Below are positions 7,562 through 14,647 of a DNA stretch of 55,219 nt, piece by piece; within the stretch, counting starts at the first letter, position 1, and each line of letters starts with the position of its first letter. Made by a program: the position numbers and the translations under genes. Under the pieces are notes generated by a model. The model searched no databases, was not told the DNA's origin, and saw only the letters and a list, made by a program, of their open reading frames with translations. Origin of the DNA: Spirochaetota bacterium (lineage in GTDB: Bacteria > Spirochaetota > UBA4802 > UBA5550); NCBI GenBank assembly GCA_016928865.1, contig JAFGJX010000034.1, positions 1-55,219 of the forward strand, in the 5' to 3' direction.

Positions 7562-8470
7562 ATGCCCGAAGAATTCATGAACACCAAAGAGGTGGCGGAG
7601 TACCTGGGCATCAACGAAAAGCAGGTGTACGCCCTTATCAAGGCCGGGAAGATGCCCTGCACCCGGGTGACCGGGAAATGGGTCTTCCCGAAGCACATCA
7701 TCGACGAATGGATCGAAAGCAACACCAGGACCAGCTTCAAGTCCTCTGCGAATAACGACCACGAGCCGGACCGCATACTCGCCGCCGGGAGCAACGACCC
7801 GGTCCTCGACCTGCTGATCAGCCAGAAAATACAGGACAACGTCAACATCTTCTCCTGCAACACCGGCAGCACCGAGGGCCTGCGCCTTCTGGGCGAATCC
7901 AAAGCGGACATCGCCTGGTGCCACCTCTTTGACCCCGAGACCGGTACCTACAACATACCCTATATCGCCTCTCACATGGCGGACCGGAAGGTGGCAATCG
8001 TCCACCTGTTCTACCGGGAGATCGGGCTCCTCGTCGCGCCCGACCACGCGAAAAAGATCAAGAAGCTCGAGGACATATCCTCGGGCGTCCGATTCATCAA
8101 CCGGCAGAAGGGCTCTGGCATCAGGCTCTTTCTTGACTACAATTTAAAGAAGGCCGGCATCGATTCCGCGGCGATCACCGGGTATGAAAACGAGGTATAC
8201 ACTCACTTCGAGATAGGCCTCTCCATCCTTTCCGGCAAGGCGGACGCGGGGATATCCTCGGTGGCGATATCGAAGCTCATGGGCATTCCCTTTGTGCCCC
8301 TGGCGAGGGAGAGCTTCGATATGGTTGTCGGCAAGGACACTTTCTTCGAGAAGGGGATCCAGGCCTTTATCGAAACCCTCCAGACGAAGAAATTCCGCAA
8401 AACGGTCGAACCGCTGGGTGACTACAGTTTCGCGGATTCCGGAAAAATTCTTTATTCAACGGCGGGATGA
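7562..8470 (+). CDS. excisionase-type HTH regulator with substrate-binding (PBP-like) domain
   Basis: A 302-residue protein. Residues 5-55 are an excisionase/MerR-like winged helix (NTKEVAEYLGINEKQVYALIKAGKMP, then GKWVFPKHIIDEWI). Residues about 68-295 match the periplasmic-binding-protein-like domain found with molybdopterin genes (GSNDPVLDLL, NTGSTEGLRLL, HLFDPETGTYN, FINRQKGSGIRLFLDYNL, ADAGISSVAISKL). Proteins with this pair are generally viewed as ligand-responsive regulators in molybdenum metabolism; the ligand here is inferred to be an oxyanion or a molybdopterin-related compound. Neither the ATG at 7562 nor the one at 7577 has a strong ribosome site; coupling to the TOBE gene 2 nt upstream is likely. 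Its 3' end overlaps the convergent cheB by 19 bp. Confidence 0.85.
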   Translation: MPEEFMNTKEVAEYLGINEKQVYALIKAGKMPCTRVTGKWVFPKHIIDEWIESNTRTSFKSSANNDHEPDRILAAGSNDPVLDLLISQKIQDNVNIFSCNTGSTEGLRLLGESKADIAWCHLFDPETGTYNIPYIASHMADRKVAIVHLFYREIGLLVAPDHAKKIKKLEDISSGVRFINRQKGSGIRLFLDYNLKKAGIDSAAITGYENEVYTHFEIGLSILSGKADAGISSVAISKLMGIPFVPLARESFDMVVGKDTFFEKGIQAFIETLQTKKFRKTVEPLGDYSFADSGKILYSTAG

Positions 8471-9564
8471 CCGGCGGCCTGCCGCGCCGCCAGGCCCGTG
8501 ATGCTGGCGACGATCTCGCCGATATTCATGACCGCTTCAGCCGCGCCGATCTTGATCGCCTCACGCGGCATGCCGAAGACGACTGAGGACGCCTCGTCCT
8601 GGGCGATCGTCCTGGATCCGGCCTCCAGCATCTCGAGAAGCCCCGCTGCCCCGTCCGAGCCCATACCGGTAAGCAATATCCCAACCGCGTTGCGTCCGGC
8701 GGTCTGCGCCACGGACCTGAACAGCACGTCCACCGACGGCCTGTGACGGTTGACCGGCAGGCCGTCGTTGATCTCGACGTAGTAGCCCCGCGCGTCCGAC
8801 CTGAGCAGCATGTGCCTGTTCCCGGGGGCGATGAGCGCGATGCCGGCAGAGAGCCGGTCGCCGTTTTCCGCCTCCTTCACCGCCGGCCGGGCAAACCCGT
8901 TGATGCGGTCCGCGAAGGCCTTTGTGAATTTTTCCGGCATGTGCTGCACGATCACGATCCCGGGCACGTCTTCCGGCAGCCCCCTGAATATTTCAGCGAT
9001 CGCCTCGGTGCCGCCCGTGGACGCGCCCATGGCGATGACCGTGCCGTCCTGCCGCTTCGGGACCGCCGGCTTCATCCTGGGAAGTATGACCTCCGCGGAA
9101 TATTTCTTCAGCGCGTCCGCCGGGGCCGGGGAGATTCGGCCGGCGCCGGCAGGTATCCGCGGCTTCGCCTGGCTCGCCGCGATCACCTTTTCGACCAGCT
9201 CCTCGCAAAAATCATCCAGCGCCGCATCGCTGGTTATGCTCGGCTTCAAGATGAAATCGACGGCCCCCAGCTCCAGGGCCCTCATGGTGACGCGCGCGCC
9301 CGCCTCGGTAAAGGCGCTCACCATGATGACGGGCAGCGGGCGGGCGATCATCAGCTTTGAAAGGAACGTGAGGCCGTCCATGCGCGGCATCTCGAAATCC
9401 AGCGTGATGACGTCCGGGCTGTATTTCTTGATCTTGCTCACCGCGATGAGGGGATCGAGCGCGGTCGCGATGACCTCGATCCGGTCCGACCGGGACAGCG
9501 ATTCCGAGAGGAACTTCCGCGCGACCGCGGAATCATCCACTATCAGGACCTTTATCTTTTTCAT
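8452..9564 (-). CDS. cheB: chemotaxis response regulator / protein-glutamate methylesterase CheB
   Basis: A 370-residue CheB of normal length. Residues 1-110 are a receiver domain with phospho-acceptor Asp56 (ITLDFEMPRMDG). Residues about 172-362 are the methylesterase, with catalytic Ser182 (GASTGG), His208 (VQHMPEKF) and Asp304 (TGMGSDGA). It removes methyl groups from, and deamidates, MCP receptors, giving adaptation when phosphorylated by CheA. It is the last gene of the che operon; its ATG overlaps the cheD stop codon by 4 bp. Its 3' end overlaps the convergent regulator gene by 19 bp, so no terminator separates them. Confidence 0.97.
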   Translation of the reverse strand: MKKIKVLIVDDSAVARKFLSESLSRSDRIEVIATALDPLIAVSKIKKYSPDVITLDFEMPRMDGLTFLSKLMIARPLPVIMVSAFTEAGARVTMRALELGAVDFILKPSITSDAALDDFCEELVEKVIAASQAKPRIPAGAGRISPAPADALKKYSAEVILPRMKPAVPKRQDGTVIAMGASTGGTEAIAEIFRGLPEDVPGIVIVQHMPEKFTKAFADRINGFARPAVKEAENGDRLSAGIALIAPGNRHMLLRSDARGYYVEINDGLPVNRHRPSVDVLFRSVAQTAGRNAVGILLTGMGSDGAAGLLEMLEAGSRTIAQDEASSVVFGMPREAIKIGAAEAVMNIGEIVASITGLAARQAAGHPAVE

Positions 9565-10121
9565 GCGCCGATCCTGTCCCCCGGGCCGCCGGCTGATTCA
9601 AACCCGCCGTCCTGCGCCGTGCCTGCGCTGCGGGGCACATACTTCATGAACACCTTCCCGGACTTCACGTCCATCAGTATCTTGCGCGCCGAGTCACCCC
9701 CCACTTCCATCTCCACGATCGGTATGTCTTCAATCTCCAGAAGGGTACGCGCGAGGCGCACGTTGTCCATGGGGATGGTGCTGGAATCCAGGGCGGTGTA
9801 TATGACATGGCCGCCGCCGAAGATCTTGGCCACCATGTCGCGGCGCGCGGCGCCCCGCTTCTCCATCATCCCCAGCAGCTCGGTTATCGCGCTGATGCCG
9901 TACCGGGCCGACCCCGCGCTGAACACGTCGTTCTTCACGATGCGTCCCGGGAGCATGAAGTGGTTCATCCCCGAAACGCGGCGGACCGGGTCGTGCAGGC
10001 ACACGGCCACGCATGATCCGAGCAGGGTCCCGATCATCTCGTCCCGGTCAGACACGTGGTACTCGCCCGGCTGGATGATGGTAACGGGCTTGTCGAATTT
10101 CCTCCGGTGCGGGACGTGCAT
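9561..10121 (-). CDS. cheD: chemoreceptor glutamine deamidase CheD
   Basis: A 186-residue CheD. The core TLLGSCVAVCLHDP followed by RVSGMNHFMLP contains catalytic Cys37 and His54, 17 residues apart as in characterised CheD, with Thr32 nearby. CheD deamidates receptor glutamines and often interacts with CheC. The C-terminal 20 or so residues are Gly/Ala-rich and unlike the family core. It lies 1 nt after cheR and overlaps cheB by 4 bp. A second CheD-like gene is present at 10968-11555, and no cheC is visible. Confidence 0.93.
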   Translation of the reverse strand: MHVPHRRKFDKPVTIIQPGEYHVSDRDEMIGTLLGSCVAVCLHDPVRRVSGMNHFMLPGRIVKNDVFSAGSARYGISAITELLGMMEKRGAARRDMVAKIFGGGHVIYTALDSSTIPMDNVRLARTLLEIEDIPIVEMEVGGDSARKILMDVKSGKVFMKYVPRSAGTAQDGGFESAGGPGDRIGA

Positions 10122-10122
10122 G

Positions 10123-10959
10123 CTATATGACCTTCCTGTAAATGGTATTTCCGATAAAGCTGAACCTGCTGGTCAGCCCCGTCAGGGTCTCGGAATGGCC
10201 CATGACCAGATACCCGTCATCATTCAGAAAGCCGCTGAATTTGTCGAAGAGTTTTTTTCGGGACGCGGTATCAAAATATATTATGACATTTCTGCAAAAG
10301 ATCATGTCAAACGATCCCTTCATCGGGTACGCTTCGTCAAGGAGGTTCAGCCTGCCGAAGGTCGTCATCCCCCGCACGGCGTCCTTCACCTTGAACATGC
10401 CGGCGTTTTCGCCGCGGCCCCTCTTGAAATATTTTCTGAGTATATCGATATCGATGTTCGCCAGCTCCCCGGCCCCGTATATACCGGCTTCCGCCTTCCG
10501 CAGCACCTGCGTGTCGATATCGGTCGCCAGGATCCTGACATCCGGCATCTTTCTGTCCTGGAAATATTCGGCCACGGTGATCGCGATGGTGTACGGCTCC
10601 GCTCCGGTCGAGCAGCCGGCGCTCCAGATCCTGATCCTCTTCCTGCCGGCGCGCTCGAACTCCGGCAGCGCGATCTCCCGCATGAAATCGAAATGCCGCG
10701 GCTCCCTGAAGAAATCGGTCTTGTTGGTGGTGATGCAGTTGATCAGGTTCACTATCTCGACGTCATAGTTGCCGGTCAGGTAGCTGCAGTATTCCTCGTA
10801 GTTGGGGATCCTGAGCTCCCTGAGCCGCTTCATGACCCTGGACTGCACCAGGGCCCGCTTCATGTCGGAGAGATGGATGCCGCTCTCTTTATAAATAATA
10901 TCCTTGATGAGATTGAACTCATCGTCCTTAAGGGCCCTGATTCCGGTTATGGCGATCAC
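10123..10959 (-). CDS. cheR: chemotaxis protein methyltransferase CheR
   Basis: A 278-residue SAM-dependent methyltransferase that methylates MCP glutamates. The N-terminal helical domain (residues 5-75) is followed by the SAM domain: NKTDFFREPRHFDF, the SAM-loop WSAGCSTGAEPYTIA, the acidic ILATDIDTQVL, FDMIFCRNVIIYFD and DDGYLVMGHSETL. All family blocks are intact. The start is a GTG at 10957-10959, supported by a GAGG site about 8 nt upstream. It lies between the two CheD genes of the operon. The MCP at 16787-18823 ends with a possible CheR-docking pentapeptide. Confidence 0.96.
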   Translation of the reverse strand: MIAITGIRALKDDEFNLIKDIIYKESGIHLSDMKRALVQSRVMKRLRELRIPNYEEYCSYLTGNYDVEIVNLINCITTNKTDFFREPRHFDFMREIALPEFERAGRKRIRIWSAGCSTGAEPYTIAITVAEYFQDRKMPDVRILATDIDTQVLRKAEAGIYGAGELANIDIDILRKYFKRGRGENAGMFKVKDAVRGMTTFGRLNLLDEAYPMKGSFDMIFCRNVIIYFDTASRKKLFDKFSGFLNDDGYLVMGHSETLTGLTSRFSFIGNTIYRKVI

Positions 10960-10967
10960 CGCACACC

Positions 10968-11555
10968 TCAGTCAAACAGTATTATCCTGCCGCACTTCTC
11001 CTTGTTCACGAACATGTATGAGATGTACTCGTTCTCAAGCTTCATGAACTCGGAGTGGTCGTTGTTGTTTTTCAGGAACTTCCTGTACGAAACGCCGGTC
11101 CGCGGGCAGAAAAATATCTTTCTCCTGACCGTGCCGCCCAGGTCCTCCCGGCTGACGTGGATCTTTTCGAGGCTAAAATATTCATGCAGGAACCGTATAT
11201 TGCCGCCGGACGTCGCGCCCGCAGACGCGCCGGAGCCGAACACCCCCGCGCCGTACAGGATCGCGCGCAGCGACTTCCGCGAGCTGCCCTGCTTCACCAT
11301 CTCGCCCATCAGGTGCTCCATGCTGGCGATCCCCTGCTTGGCGATATCGTCCGCGATAATCCCCTCCGTCCCCATAGCGCCCGGAAGGATGAAGTGCCCC
11401 ATCCCGCCGATATTTCTTGCGGCGTCATGGATGCACACCACCACGCAGGAGCCGGTCACGGTCGCGAGAAGGCAATTTGCCGATGTCGCGAAGTAATCGC
11501 CCGGATACAGGATATACAGCGTTTTACCGAATCGGTTTGACTCGCTCCGTATCAT
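10968..11555 (-). CDS. second CheD-like protein
   Basis: A 195-residue CheD paralogue. The core ATVTGSCVVVCIHD followed by NIGGMGHFILPG keeps Cys37 and His54 at the same spacing as the other CheD, so it may be an active deamidase. It differs by a serine/glycine-rich insert near residue 115 (GSGASAGATSGG) and a longer, lysine/asparagine-rich C-terminus (KFLKNNNDHSEF). It starts 3 nt after cheW and ends 8 nt before cheR, so it belongs to the operon. It might act on different receptors or have taken over a regulatory (CheC-partner-like) role; that is inference. Confidence 0.88.
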   Translation of the reverse strand: MIRSESNRFGKTLYILYPGDYFATSANCLLATVTGSCVVVCIHDAARNIGGMGHFILPGAMGTEGIIADDIAKQGIASMEHLMGEMVKQGSSRKSLRAILYGAGVFGSGASAGATSGGNIRFLHEYFSLEKIHVSREDLGGTVRRKIFFCPRTGVSYRKFLKNNNDHSEFMKLENEYISYMFVNKEKCGRIILFD

Positions 11556-11558
11556 GCT

Positions 11559-12071
11559 CTATACCGATTCTTCCTGTTCCATCGTCTTCATCTCTTCCGC
11601 TGAAAATATCTCATCGATGTCAAGAATGATGACCAGCTTGTCGTTCACCTGGCCGATCCCGGCGATGAACTCCGTATCGATCCTGGCGGTAAAGTGCGGA
11701 GTTTCGTGGATGCCTGCCCGGGGTATCCCCACAACGTCTGAAACCGAATCGACAATCATGCCCACCAGCATCTTCCGTATCTCGACGATGATGATGACGG
11801 TGAACATGTCATACTGCCGCTCCTCCATGTGGAACCGCTTCCGCATGTCGACAACCGGCACGACCGATCCGCGCAGGTTGATGACCCCTTTCATGAAATC
11901 GGGACTGTTGGGCACGAACACGATCTCGGTCATGCCGATTATCTCCTGGACCTTCAGCACCTCAACGCCGTAGTTCTCATCGGCGATGATGAACGTCACA
12001 TACTGGCTGTCCTGCTGGACGGGACCGTCCTTCTTCACTTCGGTAGCATCATGCAATGACACGGTATTCAT
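11559..12071 (-). CDS. cheW: chemotaxis coupling protein CheW
   Basis: A 170-residue CheW that links MCP receptors to CheA. The family blocks are clear: QYVTFIIADENYGVEVLKVQEI, VPNSPDFMKGVINLRGSVVPVVDMRKRF, VGMIVDSVSDVVGI and a C-terminal LVIILDIDEIFS. The first 20 residues are a short extension. An AGGAGG site lies just before the ATG. It is 73 nt downstream of cheY and 3 nt upstream of the cheD paralogue. Confidence 0.95.
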   Translation of the reverse strand: MNTVSLHDATEVKKDGPVQQDSQYVTFIIADENYGVEVLKVQEIIGMTEIVFVPNSPDFMKGVINLRGSVVPVVDMRKRFHMEERQYDMFTVIIIVEIRKMLVGMIVDSVSDVVGIPRAGIHETPHFTARIDTEFIAGIGQVNDKLVIILDIDEIFSAEEMKTMEQEESV

Positions 12072-12144
12072 TTGCTTCCTCCTCGTTTCATTTATCCTGT
12101 AGCCGTCATATCCTCCGGCGCTTGCCGTTCCCCGCGCGCTGGCC

Positions 12145-12516
12145 CTACTTGACCAGGCGCTGCACCACCTTGACCATGTCCTGGTTGCTGAACGGCTTGA
12201 CGATCCATCCGGAAGCGCCCGCCTCTTTCCCGGCCCTGATCTTCTGTTCCTCGCTCTCGGTCGTCAGCACCAGGACCGGCGTGAACTTGTCATCCTTGCG
12301 GAACTCCCCGATGAAGGTAATCCCGTCCATGACCGGCATGTTCACGTCGACGATGCACAGTGCCACATCGTCCCCCTTGCCCTTTATGGCGGCTATCTTT
12401 TTAAGAGCGTCCGACCCGTTCTCGGCATTGGCTATGGGATATCCCAGGCCCATCAGCGCATATTCCACGCTCGTTCGAATGGTCGGCGAATCGTCAATTA
12501 TCATGATATGTTTCAT
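12145..12516 (-). CDS. cheY: CheY-like single-domain response regulator
   Basis: A 123-residue receiver domain with the acidic pair DD at 8-9, phospho-acceptor Asp57 (CIVDVNMPVMDG), the Thr of VLTTES and the Lys of WIVKPFS. It is presumably phosphorylated by CheA and carries the operon's output. The start is the ATG at 12514-12516. An in-frame GTG three codons upstream lies inside GAGAGGTG, which is more likely the ribosome site. It sits between the STAS gene and cheW. Confidence 0.93.
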   Translation of the reverse strand: MKHIMIIDDSPTIRTSVEYALMGLGYPIANAENGSDALKKIAAIKGKGDDVALCIVDVNMPVMDGITFIGEFRKDDKFTPVLVLTTESEEQKIRAGKEAGASGWIVKPFSNQDMVKVVQRLVK

Positions 12517-12603
12517 CTTTTTCACCTCTCAACAACATGCTGTTACTATCTCCCGCCCGTTTCAATCTTCCCGCGCGTCGGGAATTCACGGCCCGCGCGC
12601 GGG

Positions 12604-12864
12604 CTATGCGCCCCGCTTCAGACCCGCGCACTCAAGGAGCCGCGCCATCTCGTCATTCACGTTGCGGATCAGGCAATTTCCGCCCCTCCGTTCGCACTCG
12701 CGCCGGAGCGCAAGCAGCACCTGCGCGACGGAACAATCGACCCGCCGCGCCTCTGAAAAGTCCACCACGCAGTCGGGGCCCGCCTCTATCGTCGCCAGGG
12801 CGGAATCACACAGCCTCCTGGCCATTTTGATTCCCACGTCACCCACAAGCTTTATTGTTTTCAT
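12604..12864 (-). CDS. small STAS-domain protein of the che operon
   Basis: An 86-residue STAS domain (VGDVGIKMARRLCDSAL, CVVDFSEARRVDCSVAQVLLAL, VNDEMARLLECAGL). STAS proteins act as phospho-switches in partner-switching modules or bind small ligands. The serine in VDCSVAQ is at the usual phosphorylation position. No kinase or PP2C partner is in the operon. It lies 24 nt after the CheZ-like gene and is followed by an 87-nt gap before cheY. Its role in chemosensing is unknown. Confidence 0.8.
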   Translation of the reverse strand: MKTIKLVGDVGIKMARRLCDSALATIEAGPDCVVDFSEARRVDCSVAQVLLALRRECERRGGNCLIRNVNDEMARLLECAGLKRGA

Positions 12865-12888
12865 ACAACCCCCTTGCTGTTCTCGCCG

Positions 12889-14628
12889 TCAAAATAATAT
12901 GACACTGTCCTTTGTTTTTTCCGCGCCCAGATCCCGGTACAGCTCCGCCAGCAGGGAATGCGACCCGGGCCGCATGGCCGATTGCTTCAGCCGCCGCCGC
13001 TCCGCCGTAACATCAATTTCAGAGCCGCCGTACTCGATCTCGGTGTACGCGTGGACGACGGCCATGATATCGCGAAGAGTCTCCCCTGCCTCGTACAACC
13101 CGATATTATTGCAGTTCTCGTTATTGAACGCAAGCACCTTCCGGCACGAGCGCCCGACTTCATTGGAGATATCCCGGTAGTACTTCTGGGACTCGTACAG
13201 CTTGACCGACACCTTCTTCATCGAGCCGATGCACCCGGCAAGCACCTCCTCCTGAAGCCTGAAATTCCCGGAGTAGTTCCCGACAGCCGCCTCCATATTT
13301 TTCCTGATGATCTGGTAGAGGCATACGGACTCGTCCACCACCCGCTTCATCTTTTCGGGAAGCGTCATGACCGAGGTCAGGGCACCGCCCAGCTTCCTTG
13401 ACAGGACGGTGTGGCGCGCAAGCTCGATCCTGGTCACCATGTTCAGCGCATCGAATTTCCGGATAAAATCGGCAATGCCGCCGAAAAGTTTCTCGAATTC
13501 ATTCAGCACGTCGATTATCGACGCGGACAGGCCCAGCAGCTTTTTCTTGCTGGCGATGATCTCTTCCATGTAGTCGATATACTCGTTCTTCAGCTTCTCG
13601 ATCCGGGAGTAGACGGCGTCCATCCTGTTCCGGTCCTTCTCCCCGGCCGCATCGCCGTCCAGGTTGATCCTGGCCTGGATGTCGCCCAGGAGGACCGTGA
13701 GGCTTTCACAGCATCCGTGTATCTCTTCATGTTGCCTGGAGATATCCCGCACGAGGTCAGAAAGCTGCTCGGCAACGACATGCATGACCGCGGGACCAAA
13801 ATTTTCCGACGGGCCGTCCTGCTCCGCGTCAGCTTCCGCATCTATCCCGTCCAGGTAATAGAGAATCTTTTCGATCTTCTGTCGGATCACGTCCTCCATC
13901 TGGATATTGTTGACAAAGTTTTTCATCGTGGCTTCAAGCTCGTCCGAGCTGGAAAGGATCCCGTTTACCTGGTCCGAGATATTAACAAGCTCGTTAATCA
14001 TGTCGTTGAACTTGACCGATATATTCAGCTTCATGGTCGTCAGGTAGTTTTCGCCGATAACATCGATCCTGTCGCGGACGGCGTTGAACTCCTCCCGCGA
14101 TGCTTCAAGCTTCCCCAGATAATCCCTGAACCTAACGCCGATCCCGTTCACCGCCCGGGCCATCGAGCCCATCTCGCTTGAAATGCGGGCGAGCGCCTTG
14201 CCATCGTCCCCGTACTTCGTGGATATGATCAGCATGTTTTCGGAATAGATATCGATCTCGTCGATCAGACCGAGGATCATGTCGACGCTCCGCTTGAGCC
14301 CGAGCACCTCCTCGATCGCGTGCGACACGTCGTTGTTCACGACATCGTCGCCCGCCATTATCGACACGGCCCGGTTGATGGCGGCATCGAGATCGTTCCT
14401 GCTCGGCTCCACCACTTCGGCGACAAAGCTCTCGCCGGACCGGTCGTCGTCCGCGGGATAGAAATACCTGGCGTAGGGCGTGATCATCTTCCTGAAGTCG
14501 CCCATGTGCCGCGTCGTTGTAACGATAAAGCCTCCCATCTCCTCATATATTTTCGAGACCCTGCCCCTGAGCTCCTGCATGGTCTGCGTCACACTGGAAA
14601 GCCGTATTTCTGTTGTCACTCCCGTCAT
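12889..14628 (-). CDS. long helical che-operon protein with a CheZ-like DxxxQ phosphatase motif
   Basis: A 579-residue, almost wholly helical, soluble protein directly downstream of cheA (19 nt). The segment NNIQMEDVIRQKIEKILYYL holds the pattern D246-V-I-R-Q250. This matches the D-x-x-x-Q catalytic motif of the CheY-P phosphatase CheZ, including the following hydrophobic I/I spacing. Two segments (about 127-160 and about 390-415, the latter ALNMVTRIELARH) faintly recall the MCP signalling hairpin but lack its conservation, and there is no membrane helix. No cheC, cheX or classical cheZ is present in the operon, so a CheY-P phosphatase is otherwise missing. The start is supported by AAGGTGAT before the ATG. 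Assignment as phosphatase is inference; a receptor-like scaffold is the alternative. Confidence 0.6.
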   Translation of the reverse strand: MTGVTTEIRLSSVTQTMQELRGRVSKIYEEMGGFIVTTTRHMGDFRKMITPYARYFYPADDDRSGESFVAEVVEPSRNDLDAAINRAVSIMAGDDVVNNDVSHAIEEVLGLKRSVDMILGLIDEIDIYSENMLIISTKYGDDGKALARISSEMGSMARAVNGIGVRFRDYLGKLEASREEFNAVRDRIDVIGENYLTTMKLNISVKFNDMINELVNISDQVNGILSSSDELEATMKNFVNNIQMEDVIRQKIEKILYYLDGIDAEADAEQDGPSENFGPAVMHVVAEQLSDLVRDISRQHEEIHGCCESLTVLLGDIQARINLDGDAAGEKDRNRMDAVYSRIEKLKNEYIDYMEEIIASKKKLLGLSASIIDVLNEFEKLFGGIADFIRKFDALNMVTRIELARHTVLSRKLGGALTSVMTLPEKMKRVVDESVCLYQIIRKNMEAAVGNYSGNFRLQEEVLAGCIGSMKKVSVKLYESQKYYRDISNEVGRSCRKVLAFNNENCNNIGLYEAGETLRDIMAVVHAYTEIEYGGSEIDVTAERRRLKQSAMRPGSHSLLAELYRDLGAEKTKDSVILF

Positions 14629-14647
14629 TGATAATCACCTTCCGGCG

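Noticed and set aside
9619..11496. + strand open frame (625 codons) across cheD, cheR and the cheD paralogue
   Set aside because: Antisense shadow of three clear genes; composition is typical of a non-coding frame.
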